A stretch of 8,840 nucleotides of DNA from CAYHZL01 sp964361075 (GCA_964361075.1 CAYHZL010000151.1:1-8840), one strand, 5' to 3'. Shown: positions 1 through 7,447, numbered from the stretch's first letter. A program made the numbers and translations. Notes: generated from the sequence alone by a model not told the origin.

Positions 1-75
1 GCTTTTTAATCGGGACGGGGGATTCGTTTTTTTTGGAAATACTGAAATTAGAAAAAAAATACACTGAGCAGTTAC
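1..75 (+). mobile_element. Right-hand part of a MITE-like element, copy 1 (truncated by the window edge)
   Basis: Positions 1-75 repeat positions 2873-2946 almost exactly: three substitutions and one 1-base length difference in an A run. The shared part holds the right arm of a GTCCCGAT/ATCGGGAC hairpin, GGGGGATT, a run of eight T, an A run and the terminal motif CTGAGCAGTTAC ending at 75. After position 75 the two copies diverge completely, which marks 75 as the true element end. The left end lies outside the window. The element stops 20 bases before the ATG at 96, so it forms most of the upstream region of that gene. No protein is encoded by the element. Confidence 0.8.
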
Positions 76-86
76 GAAATGACAAT

Positions 87-90
87 GGAG
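87..90 (+). promoter_or_regulatory. Ribosome binding site that decides the start at 96
   Basis: GGAG lies 5 bases before the ATG at 96 and just outside the mobile repeat that ends at 75. It supports 96 over the in-frame TTG at 33, which lies inside the repeat and would put 21 charged residues in front of a good signal peptide. Confidence 0.65.
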
Positions 91-95
91 TCGTT

Positions 96-2699
96 ATGTC
101 AAAACAATTACGAGTAGTCCGAATTTTTTTAAGTGCAATTTTATTTTCTGTTCTGGTTTCGTTCGCAACGGCGCAAACATCAATTCAATTGTTTGTTTCA
201 AAAATTGAATATTCCGGTGTTGTTAAGTTAAGCTGGATGAAACCTCAGACGATGAATTTTTCGATCTATTATTTATTCCGTTCAACGTATCCGTCAAATC
301 CACAAAGTTTTGTGCGTGTAGATTCCACAACAGATATGACGATAGAAGATACGTTATCAGCGGATTCTCTTGCCGGCAGCAGAAAGTTTGTGTATGTAGT
401 TGCAGGGAAATCATCCAATGGCACAGTTACGATCAGCAATACTGTAGTAGTAGATATTCCGGGCATACCTGTTGTTGGTGCGTATCGTGTGTACGCAAAA
501 TGGGATGGGCAGGATGGTAAAGTCTTCATTAGTTGGACAAAGATACCGCATTTAACATTTACTGAGTACACACTGTATCGTGTTACTTTTTCCGTACCGA
601 ATTCGGGAGGAATGATTTCCGGCGATACGATCGAAGTTGTTAAAAAAACATTAGACACATCAGCAACTGATACACCGCCGACAATTCCCGGCATTCCAAA
701 ATATTTTGGTTACTTTGTAAAAGGAAAGACACTGAATAATTTTATTTTTCAAAGCAGCAGTTACTATCTTGCCATCACCGGAAAAATAATTCGGGATTCT
801 GTAAAAATAATTTCAGTTCCAATAACACAGGCACAAGTTGGTGTTCCGTATAATTACACAATCGCTGCAGTTTCTACTGACCCGGCAGCTGTATTGCGTT
901 ATTACTTAGATCGGAAACCGGAAGGAGTGTCGGTTGATAGTACAAGTGGTGTTGTAACATACACGCCGATTCGAAAAGGATGGTATGCTGTTCGATTTTT
1001 TGTGAAATCAAACAAAGGCGGTGTTGCCGTTCAGGAATTTCAAATTACAATTGCGGGGGGCAACGGCGTAATTCAAGGAATGGTTACCGATACGTTAGAT
1101 AGACCGATTTCACGAGTGTATATTGAAGTGCTGAAACGTGATGCTAATTTTTCTCAAAATTATAATACAATAACTGATTCGCTTGGTAGATATAGAATTT
1201 CAAAATTAGATCCGGGTAGTTATTACTTGCATGCAATCCCGCTAAAACCTGATTTTGAAGAGCAATGGTATAATGGAAAGAGAAGTCCGTTTGAAGCAAC
1301 ACCAATACCTGTTGCAGATGCACCCTCTGTTGCAATTGCAAACATGAAATTGCGTTATCGTTTTGTTCCAAAGCAATTGCCATTCACACTTCGCGGAATG
1401 GTACATGACACGTCCGGTGTTCCACTTTCTTCCAAAGGGACGAAAATATTTTTTGTGCCGGTTGGGTTTGCGAAAAATGGCGGCGATGGAATTCGCCGTA
1501 TGTTTGAATTTGAAGAGACCGATTTTCGTTTAGAAGGAAATTCACCATTCATTTTTAAAACAACAGTTGATTCGCTCGGAACATATTCTCTCAAAGTTCC
1601 GCAAGGTGAATACATCGCGTTTGCCCGATCCAACGGTTACGCAACGGAATTTTTTGACGGGAAAAGCGATCTGCTTTCAGCAAATGTTGTACGAATACAA
1701 AAAGACAGCTCTGGTATCAATTTTACTTTAGCACCTCTTCCGCCGGTAGTGTTCGGTGAAATGAGCGGTGTTGTAAGAGATACAGTAAAGCATGTATCAG
1801 TGCGTGCGAGAATTATTGCGTTTCGTGATAGATGGATGCCCGGTGTGCGCGACAGCTTTAAAATTGCGCGGTCATATTTTGCCGATACTGATTCGTTAGG
1901 TCGTTATTCGTTTAACGAATTACTGCCGGGCAAATATATTGTGCTTGCTGTTCCGCTAGGTAATTACGCGCCTCTGTTTTACAATATTGGAAAACAAACT
2001 CTGAGATGGGAACATGCAACGCGTATTACAATTAACGGTAATAGTGTAACAGGAATTAATTTTTTCGTAAAAACAATTTCCGATTCTACGCGCGGTTATA
2101 CAGCAGTGTTCGGTAAAGTTGGAAGTAAAAACGGCGGTGCATTTTCAAAAAGTGCCGTAGGTATCATGGTGCCCGGTGCGATTGTCTCTGCCAGCACCGC
2201 ATCCGGTGATCATGTTGGATACGGTATTACGGATGCTGATGGCAATTATTCGATCATGGGAATTGCACCCGGAAAATACAGTATTGCCGTTGATGTTCCG
2301 GGATTTACATCTTCCACAACAGTGCAAGCGAATCCGACTTATGACATTAACGGATTTCCTATTGTGAATACCGGAGTGTCGTTTATTATTGATGCTGTTT
2401 TAAAGGTTGTAGAAGAGCATACTCAGAATGTGCCCACAGAATTTTTGTTACAGCAAAATTTTCCAAATCCTTTTAATCCGATAACAACAATTCGGTTTTC
2501 AATCAGCAGTGAAGAAGCAACGATGCTGAAAGTGTATGATGTGTTAGGACGTGAAGTGCAAACATTGGTGAATGAGCCGTTAAAGGCGGGAAATTATTCC
2601 GTGCGATTTGACGCGAGCAGATTTTCGAGCGGTGTGTACTTCTATCGTTTGCAAACCGGAAATTTTGTTGAGACGAAAAAGATGTTGCTGACGAAGTGA
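96..2699 (+). CDS. Secreted multidomain beta-sandwich protein with T9SS type A sorting domain
   Basis: This is an 867-residue secreted or cell-surface protein without a visible enzyme domain. Residues 1-26 form a signal peptide (basic start, hydrophobic core, cleavage after ATA). Next come two fibronectin III-like regions (about 28-122 and 124-229) and a cadherin/putative-Ig-like domain (about 236-320; 'VGVPYNYTI...GVSVDSTSGVVTYTP'). Four carboxypeptidase-regulatory-like domains follow (about 324-405, 431-545, 552-658, 668-765), each with the hallmark DSLGRY or DADGNY, then PGKY or a near variant. The last 85 or so residues are a type IX secretion sorting domain: QNFPNPFNP, then YDVLGREV, then a terminal LTK. 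In this family the C-terminal domain directs export across the outer membrane and is usually removed, with attachment to the surface. A role as adhesin, matrix or structural protein is inference. The start at 96 is chosen for its GGAG and signal peptide. A terminator follows, so it is probably a single-gene unit. Confidence 0.9.
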   Translation: MSKQLRVVRIFLSAILFSVLVSFATAQTSIQLFVSKIEYSGVVKLSWMKPQTMNFSIYYLFRSTYPSNPQSFVRVDSTTDMTIEDTLSADSLAGSRKFVYVVAGKSSNGTVTISNTVVVDIPGIPVVGAYRVYAKWDGQDGKVFISWTKIPHLTFTEYTLYRVTFSVPNSGGMISGDTIEVVKKTLDTSATDTPPTIPGIPKYFGYFVKGKTLNNFIFQSSSYYLAITGKIIRDSVKIISVPITQAQVGVPYNYTIAAVSTDPAAVLRYYLDRKPEGVSVDSTSGVVTYTPIRKGWYAVRFFVKSNKGGVAVQEFQITIAGGNGVIQGMVTDTLDRPISRVYIEVLKRDANFSQNYNTITDSLGRYRISKLDPGSYYLHAIPLKPDFEEQWYNGKRSPFEATPIPVADAPSVAIANMKLRYRFVPKQLPFTLRGMVHDTSGVPLSSKGTKIFFVPVGFAKNGGDGIRRMFEFEETDFRLEGNSPFIFKTTVDSLGTYSLKVPQGEYIAFARSNGYATEFFDGKSDLLSANVVRIQKDSSGINFTLAPLPPVVFGEMSGVVRDTVKHVSVRARIIAFRDRWMPGVRDSFKIARSYFADTDSLGRYSFNELLPGKYIVLAVPLGNYAPLFYNIGKQTLRWEHATRITINGNSVTGINFFVKTISDSTRGYTAVFGKVGSKNGGAFSKSAVGIMVPGAIVSASTASGDHVGYGITDADGNYSIMGIAPGKYSIAVDVPGFTSSTTVQANPTYDINGFPIVNTGVSFIIDAVLKVVEEHTQNVPTEFLLQQNFPNPFNPITTIRFSISSEEATMLKVYDVLGREVQTLVNEPLKAGNYSVRFDASRFSSGVYFYRLQTGNFVETKKMLLTK

Positions 2700-2725
2700 A
2701 CATAACGCAGTATTGATATGAATAC

Positions 2726-2766
2726 TAATCCCCGGTTACTTACATATCGGGGATTATTATTTTCAG
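2726..2766 (+). terminator. Rho-independent terminator of the T9SS-sorted protein gene
   Basis: TAATCCCCG (2726-2734) pairs perfectly with CGGGGATTA (2748-2756) around a 13-base loop. The T-rich stretch TTATTTTC follows. The hairpin starts 27 bases after the stop codon at 2697-2699, the expected place for a terminator. Confidence 0.7.
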
Positions 2767-2769
2767 AGG
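2762..2769. repeat. Left target-site duplication candidate
   Basis: TTCAGAGG directly precedes the left terminal repeat at 2770. TTCAGAAG directly follows the outermost right terminal repeat at 3161-3168. Seven of eight bases agree. An 8-bp duplication together with ends that begin GTAA is what IS66-family elements make. Confidence 0.5.
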
Positions 2770-2800
2770 GTAACTACTCAGCGTTATTGTTGATTCAACT

Positions 2801-2906
2801 AATCCCCCTAACCCCCTTTTCAAGGGGGAATTCTTGCTTTAAATCCCCCTTGAAAAGGGGGTGTCCCGATTTGCTTTTTAATCGGGACGGGGGATTCGTT
2901 TTTTTT
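2801..2906 (+). repeat. Nested three-stem palindrome ending in a T run, terminator-like
   Basis: An outer stem AATCCCCC (2801-2808) / GGGGGATT (2889-2896) encloses two hairpins. The first is an 18-bp perfect inverted repeat (2812-2829 with 2844-2861, 14-base loop). The second is a 9-bp stem, GTCCCGATT (2863-2871) with AATCGGGAC (2880-2888). Eight T follow at 2899-2906. On the + strand, a GC-rich stem closing just before a T run is terminator-like. It could also be the folded form a transposase recognises. The right arm of the same structure is visible at the window start. Confidence 0.75.
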
Positions 2907-2932
2907 GGAGATACTGAAATTAAAAAAAAATA

Positions 2933-2946
2933 CGCTGAGCAGTTAC
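2933..2946. repeat. Right terminal repeat, inner copy
   Basis: CGCTGAGCAGTTAC matches the inverse of the left end at 2770-2783 with one mismatch. It is the boundary of homology with copy 1, whose corresponding end is at 62-75. Confidence 0.7.
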
Positions 2947-2992
2947 TAAAACATACAGTTTTCAGAAAAACCATAGACAAACTAATGGCATG

Positions 2993-3005
2993 ACTGAGTA
3001 GTTAC
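2993..3005. repeat. Right terminal repeat, middle copy
   Basis: ACTGAGTAGTTAC repeats the element's right end in the same orientation, 59 bases beyond the inner copy. The 8 bases after it (AAATTCTA) do not match the left flank. Confidence 0.65.
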
Positions 3006-3027
3006 AAATTCTAAACACATAGAAACA

Positions 3028-3059
3028 TAGGACACATTCGCCGCGGCGAATGTGTCCTA
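3028..3059. repeat. Perfect 32-bp palindrome
   Basis: The half TAGGACACATTCGCCG (3028-3043) is followed directly by its exact reverse complement (3044-3059), with no spacer. Outside it, CACATAGAAACA on the left and TGTGCCTATTGTGTG on the right extend the symmetry imperfectly. It lies inside the tail of the extended element, between the middle and outer right ends. No gene, promoter or T run adjoins it, so it is not an evident terminator. It may be a separate small palindromic repeat captured by the element, or a dimer-binding site; neither is shown. Confidence 0.85.
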
Positions 3060-3146
3060 CTGTGCCTATTGTGTGTGCGAAGCCATCACTTTGTGAGTTA
3101 AGTTTTTCTCGGCAATTTAGCAGGATATTGTTCTATACATTTAAAA

Positions 3147-3160
3147 CACTGAGTAGTTAC
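3147..3160. repeat. Right terminal repeat, outermost copy
   Basis: CACTGAGTAGTTAC is the third right-end copy in a row. Its last 12 bases are the perfect inverse of the left end at 2770-2781. It is the only one followed by a match (TTCAGAAG, 3161-3168) to the left flank. Confidence 0.65.
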
Positions 3161-3225
3161 TTCAGAAGTACAGATTAAAACATAATGTCTGTCAATAAAA
3201 TTGGGGGGAGTTCTATAAGAATCCA

Positions 3226-3254
3226 TTGCACTCGCCATAATAATTTCCTATAAT
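3226..3254 (+). promoter_or_regulatory. Possible sigma70-type promoter of the sensor kinase gene
   Basis: A perfect TATAAT (3249-3254) lies 17 bases after TTGCAC (3226-3231), which keeps the TTG of the -35 consensus but matches only 3 of 6 positions. Transcription would begin near 3261, leaving an untranslated leader of about 32 bases before the ATG at 3293. In so AT-rich a stretch a chance TATAAT is possible, and Bacteroidota often use a different consensus, so this is tentative. Confidence 0.35.
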
Positions 3255-3292
3255 TAAAACAACTCCAAGCGTATTTTATTATCAAAACAAAA

Positions 3293-6200
3293 ATGAGATC
3301 TTTTTTGAGATACTGTTTTTACTTTTTGATTAGTGTCTTTTCTGTTTTTGCACAAACACCTGTCAAACGCCACATTATTGTTGGTATCAATAATAATTTC
3401 CCGCCATACGAATTTGTAGATAGAAACGGTATTCCAACCGGTTACGATGTAGAATTAATTCAAGCAGTTGCTGAGATCGCCAATATTGAAATTGAAATTC
3501 GTGCCGGTGCGTGGAACGACGTACGCTCTGCTGTTGAACAAGGGAAATACAACGCACTTGCGGGAATGTTGTATTCACAAGAACGAAGTGAAAAAGTATT
3601 TTTTTCAACCCCGCACTTAATTATCAATTACTCAATTTTTGCCCACAGCAATGTGCAAGATATTACTTCAGTGGAAAGTTTGCGCAACAAAACAGTCTTA
3701 GTGGAGCGCGGAAGTTTGATGCATGATTATTTGCAGTCGTTGCAGTATACAGACTCTCTCATCTTGGTTGAAAGCGAACCGCAAGCTCTTCAACGACTCG
3801 CAACCGAGAAGTACGATTGTGCTCTCGTGCCGCATGTGCAAGGGTTACTCTTAATTCAAAAAAATAAATACCCAAACATTACACCGGTTGTACAAAATAT
3901 TTTCTCTACAAAATTGTGTTTTGCTGTATCAAGACAAGATTCATCGTTGCTTGCGTTATTGAACGATGGACTTGCAGTTGTTAAAAAAACAGGAAAGTAC
4001 AACGAAATTTATGAAAAGTGGTTTAACGAAACGGCGCCGCACATTACGTTCGTCATTGTTATGAAATACATTCTCGTAGTAGTAGTGCCGCTGTTATTGC
4101 TGTTGTTCCTGATCGTTGTTTGGAATCGGTTACTTAAGCACAAGGTGCAATTGCAAACAAAAGCATTGGCGCAAAGTGAAGAACGCTATCGTGTTTTTTT
4201 CGAACAAGCCAACGACGGAATTTTTGTTCTGAATAAAGAAGGTAATTTTCTTGATGTGAATCCATGCTTTTGCAGCAGTCTTGGTTATTCAAGAGAAGAA
4301 TTGCTGAAGTGCAGTATTGCCAGTCTTTTTCCGCCTGAAGAGTTGAAAAAAAATTCCATCCAGTCCGATAAAGTTTTACGCGGTGAAAATGTTATGACAC
4401 AGTGTAGTGTTGTAAAAAAGGATGGCTCACTGATTGATGTTGAGTTAAATATGAAGCTGCAATCTGACGGAGATATTCATGGCATTGCACGCGATATCAC
4501 ATTCCGCCGGCGAATGGAACAGGATCGGATTTCGTACAGTCTGAAGTTGCAGGGAATTATGGAGAGCACGCAGGATATTGTTTTTGCACTCGATACAACT
4601 ATGCACTACACCGCTTTCAATGAAAATCATTTCAAAGCAATGAAAGCCATTTATGGAATAGATATCGAAATAGGAAAAAATATTATTGAGTACATGAAGG
4701 TGAACGGCGATGATGGTACAGCATATTCAGATATTTTGCGCGCGCTGCATGGCGAGCAATATAGTATTGAACAGGCGTACGGCAACGAAAAATTATACCG
4801 TACGTATTTTGAAGCATCATATAATCCAATTAGAGAATCAGATGGAACAATAACAGGCGTTGCGGTTTTTGTGCGTGATGTTTCCGAACGCAGGCAGAAT
4901 GAAGAACGTTTGAAGGAAGCAAAAAAAATAGAAGAAACATTCTTGCAACTTGGCAGACAATTGAGTTCCGCCATTACCCCGTTTGATGCGGCAAAAGTTA
5001 TTGTTGAAGCGGCAGACGCACTTATTGGTTTTGATGTATGTGTCGTTGAGCTGCATCTTCCCGACGAAGACCAAATGCTTGTGTTGCTGCAGATGGATAT
5101 CATTAATGGTACACGAACACAACTTGTCTCTGATCGCATGAAGTGGAACGTTACTGCGCGGATCCGCCGCACAATGAACGGTAACGGAGAATTAATTCTT
5201 CGCACTCCAACTTCGATTATCGAAAAAGATTTTAAACCGTTTGGCGATACAGCGCGCCGTTCCGCCTCACTGATCTTTATTCCAATTCGAAGACTTGGAA
5301 AATCAATTGGAGTGCTTTCTATTCAAAGTTACACGTACAATGCCTACACAAAAGACCATCTTACAACATTGCAGGCACTTGCAGACCATTGCAGCGGTGC
5401 TCTCGAACGCATTCGAACCGAAGCTGAACTGCAGGAAAATCAGCGCATGCTTTCGGTACTTATCGGAAATCTTCCCGGCATGGTGTACCGTACGTTGAAC
5501 GATGGAAAAGGAACCATTCAATTTGTCAGCGATGGATGTTTTGAATTGACAGGATACACAGCGAAAGAATTAATCGGTACTTCGGCATACACAATAACTT
5601 TACCGGAAGATGTTCCGCTTGTTCGTGATGTTGTACGCAATGCAATTCCTTCTCAACAGGCGCTGCAACTTTCCTATCGTCTTCGAAAAAAAGATGGTTC
5701 AATACGATGGGTTTCCGAATATGGAAACTTTGTGTATGGAACAGATCATTCTGTTATTGCGATAGAAGGTTTTCTTATTGATACCACCGACCGAAAAGAA
5801 TCTGAAGAACGCTACAAAGAATTGTTTGAAGAATCGCGCGATGGTATTTTTATTAGCACACCCGAAGGTAACTATGTAGATGTGAATCCTGCGTTCATCA
5901 CGATGATGGGGTATGCATCAAAAGAGGAGGTGTTGAAATTAGATATTGCGCGTGATGTCTATTGTAACGAAGACGATCGCAAGAAATTTGTTTCTATGAT
6001 TAACCGGCAAGGATTTGTAGAAAATTTTGCATTACGTGTTAAGAAAAAAAACGGCGATCTTATTTCTATCGAAACTACCGCAACACTCGTACGTTCGAAT
6101 GATGGTTCCGTTGTGGCGATTCGCGGCATTATGCGCGATGTTACCGAACGCATACAGTTACAGCAGCAACTTGTGAATGCACAAAAACTGGAAGGGTTGG

Positions 6201-7294
6201 GAACACTCGCGGGCGGTATCGCGCACGAATTCAATAATTTACTTGCAATGGTGCTTGGCAACGCAGAGATTATTAAACAAAAAAATCCTGAAAACGCCTC
6301 AACGAATAAATATTTGAGTCATATTATTGAAGCAACACATCGCGGGGCATCAATCGCTAAACAACTCTTGCTTTTTTCTCGTCCGCACGAAATTTCATTT
6401 AAAGCGATGTCGCTTGTTGATGTTATCGGCGAGGTGCATGAGATGCTTCACTATCTTCTTCCAAAATCAATTACAGTGAATATTTCTCTTGGCGTTGATG
6501 ATGGAATAATTATGGGCGATGCGGAACATGTACAACAAATCATTGTAAATCTGGCTGTCAATGCAAAAGATGCAATGGGCGAAGTTGGAACTATGTCTAT
6601 CGCAGTGAACAATGTATCGCGAGAACTCATGCAAACTAAATTTCCGGCGAGCGAAGCAAAACCCTATCTTTGTATTAGCGTTAGTGATTCAGGAACCGGC
6701 ATAGACGAAAAAATTCGACAAAGAATATTTGAACCATTTTTTACTACGAAAGAATTAGGAAAAGGGACAGGACTTGGACTTTCTATTGTGCATGGCATTG
6801 TGCAAAGCCATCAGGGATTTATTGATGTGCAAAGTGAAATTGGCAAAGGCACTACATTTTATATTTATTTCCCGCTGATTACCACAACAGTTGATGTTCA
6901 GGAAAAGACCAACATCAAAAAATATACACACGCAACAATCTTGTTTGTTGATGACGAAAAGATGCTGCGCGAAATGATGGTGGAAATTTTAGAGGAAGCC
7001 GGTCACACCGTATTTCCTGCGGTTGACGGATACGATGCATTGGAAACATACACGAAGCATAAAGATAAAATCACACTCGTTATTTCTGATCTTGGTATGC
7101 CGAAAATGGGCGGCAAGCAGTTATTTAATAAATTGTACGACATTGATAATAATGTCAAAGTTATTGTTGCCTCCGGTTATTTAGAAGCGACGACGAAGTC
7201 CGATATGTTAACTATGGGTGTGAAGGATGTGATTGCAAAGCCATATAGAGCGCAAACTGTATTAAATACAATTGAAAGGGTTTTGAACGGATAA
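3293..7294 (+). CDS. Hybrid sensor histidine kinase: SBP_bac_3 - TM - PAS2 - GAF - PAS2 - kinase - receiver
   Basis: This 1333-residue inner-membrane sensor has a signal peptide (1-20, VFA|Q) and then a periplasmic solute-binding protein family 3 domain (about 24-247). Arg98, in the 'QERSEKVFFSTPH' segment, matches the arginine that holds the ligand carboxylate in amino-acid-binding relatives. One membrane helix follows (about 257-280). The cytoplasmic part is PAS (295-405), PAS (415-533), GAF (548-705), PAS (716-836), PAS (838-953) and HisKA with His978 in GGIAHEFNN. The ATPase domain has the N box Asn1086/Asn1090, DSGTG (1132-1136) and GKGTGLGL (1156-1163). The C-terminal receiver has Asp1220/Asp1221, phospho-acceptor Asp1266 in SDLGMP and Lys1316. 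All catalytic motifs are intact. The receiver has no output domain, so the signal presumably passes to a phosphotransfer partner or the receiver tunes the kinase. No regulator lies nearby. No Shine-Dalgarno is seen before the ATG; 3293 is chosen because the signal peptide starts there. Confidence 0.93.
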   Translation: MRSFLRYCFYFLISVFSVFAQTPVKRHIIVGINNNFPPYEFVDRNGIPTGYDVELIQAVAEIANIEIEIRAGAWNDVRSAVEQGKYNALAGMLYSQERSEKVFFSTPHLIINYSIFAHSNVQDITSVESLRNKTVLVERGSLMHDYLQSLQYTDSLILVESEPQALQRLATEKYDCALVPHVQGLLLIQKNKYPNITPVVQNIFSTKLCFAVSRQDSSLLALLNDGLAVVKKTGKYNEIYEKWFNETAPHITFVIVMKYILVVVVPLLLLLFLIVVWNRLLKHKVQLQTKALAQSEERYRVFFEQANDGIFVLNKEGNFLDVNPCFCSSLGYSREELLKCSIASLFPPEELKKNSIQSDKVLRGENVMTQCSVVKKDGSLIDVELNMKLQSDGDIHGIARDITFRRRMEQDRISYSLKLQGIMESTQDIVFALDTTMHYTAFNENHFKAMKAIYGIDIEIGKNIIEYMKVNGDDGTAYSDILRALHGEQYSIEQAYGNEKLYRTYFEASYNPIRESDGTITGVAVFVRDVSERRQNEERLKEAKKIEETFLQLGRQLSSAITPFDAAKVIVEAADALIGFDVCVVELHLPDEDQMLVLLQMDIINGTRTQLVSDRMKWNVTARIRRTMNGNGELILRTPTSIIEKDFKPFGDTARRSASLIFIPIRRLGKSIGVLSIQSYTYNAYTKDHLTTLQALADHCSGALERIRTEAELQENQRMLSVLIGNLPGMVYRTLNDGKGTIQFVSDGCFELTGYTAKELIGTSAYTITLPEDVPLVRDVVRNAIPSQQALQLSYRLRKKDGSIRWVSEYGNFVYGTDHSVIAIEGFLIDTTDRKESEERYKELFEESRDGIFISTPEGNYVDVNPAFITMMGYASKEEVLKLDIARDVYCNEDDRKKFVSMINRQGFVENFALRVKKKNGDLISIETTATLVRSNDGSVVAIRGIMRDVTERIQLQQQLVNAQKLEGLGTLAGGIAHEFNNLLAMVLGNAEIIKQKNPENASTNKYLSHIIEATHRGASIAKQLLLFSRPHEISFKAMSLVDVIGEVHEMLHYLLPKSITVNISLGVDDGIIMGDAEHVQQIIVNLAVNAKDAMGEVGTMSIAVNNVSRELMQTKFPASEAKPYLCISVSDSGTGIDEKIRQRIFEPFFTTKELGKGTGLGLSIVHGIVQSHQGFIDVQSEIGKGTTFYIYFPLITTTVDVQEKTNIKKYTHATILFVDDEKMLREMMVEILEEAGHTVFPAVDGYDALETYTKHKDKITLVISDLGMPKMGGKQLFNKLYDIDNNVKVIVASGYLEATTKSDMLTMGVKDVIAKPYRAQTVLNTIERVLNG

Positions 7295-7411
7295 CGGTAC
7301 GTTCTGCAACAAAGCTATTTTTTCCACCTCTCGCCTCAATCAATAAAAATCTTTCTTCTTGGGATTAAAGGGCATCTCTAAAAACTAATTTAATGGAACA
7401 CGTGAGCGAAG

Positions 7412-7447
7412 TCCCGAAGGGATGGCTTCGCCACCATCCCTTCGGGA
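7412..7447. repeat. Strong hairpin inside the 187-bp element
   Basis: TCCCGAAGGGATGG (7412-7425) pairs perfectly with CCATCCCTTCGGGA (7434-7447) around an 8-base loop, CTTCGCCA. GCGAAG just upstream (7406-7411) can pair instead with CTTCGC in and next to the loop (7426-7431), so two mutually exclusive folds exist. No T run follows. Confidence 0.85.

Larger units (their letters stand above)
2770..2946. mobile_element. Core MITE unit, copy 2 (177 bp)
   Basis: This is the unit shared with the window start: 2873-2946 match 1-75. Its ends are GTAACTACTCAGCG (2770-2783) and CGCTGAGCAGTTAC (2933-2946), inverted repeats agreeing in 13 of 14 positions. The flanks of this inner pair (TTCAGAGG and TAAAACAT) show no target duplication, unlike the outer pair ending at 3160. 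The apparent 91-residue open frame across this unit is an artefact of the repeat and is not called as a gene. Confidence 0.75.
2770..3160. mobile_element. Extended MITE-like element, IS66-type ends (391 bp, non-coding)
   Basis: The left end GTAACTACTCAG (2770-2781) is the exact inverse of the outermost right end CTGAGTAGTTAC (3149-3160), giving a perfect 12-bp terminal inverted repeat. The flanks TTCAGAGG and TTCAGAAG look like an 8-bp target duplication with one mismatch. The interior is non-coding: a nested hairpin block (2801-2906), two additional right-end copies (2933-2946 and 2993-3005) and a 32-bp palindrome (3028-3059). Ends starting with GTAA and 8-bp duplications are traits of the IS66 family, so it is probably mobilised by an IS66-like transposase encoded elsewhere; that link is inference. 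It separates the T9SS protein gene from the sensor kinase gene. Confidence 0.6.

Noticed and set aside
33..95. N-terminal extension of the surface protein from the TTG at 33
   Set aside because: These bases belong to the mobile repeat, which recurs at 2905-2946 without this gene. The ATG at 96 has GGAG at the right distance and begins a good signal peptide.
1..2946. A composite transposon carrying the surface protein gene
   Set aside because: The flank of copy 1 (GAAATGAC at 76-83) does not match the flanks of copy 2, and the left end of copy 1 is not visible. It is kept only as a possible recombination cassette.
2718..2993. A 91-codon + strand open frame after the terminator
   Set aside because: It runs through the terminator, terminal repeat and nested hairpins of the mobile element. 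Its composition follows the repeats and it has no ribosome site or protein-like pattern.
3077..3087. GCGAAGCCATC shared, inverted, with 7421-7431 in the other MITE
   Set aside because: An 11-base match is expected several times by chance in a window of this length when both strands are compared, so it is no evidence of shared origin.
4651..5205. A 184-codon - strand open frame inside the sensor kinase gene
   Set aside because: It is antisense to continuous PAS and GAF domain coding sequence, and its translation is rich in Ser, Cys and Ile with no domain pattern.
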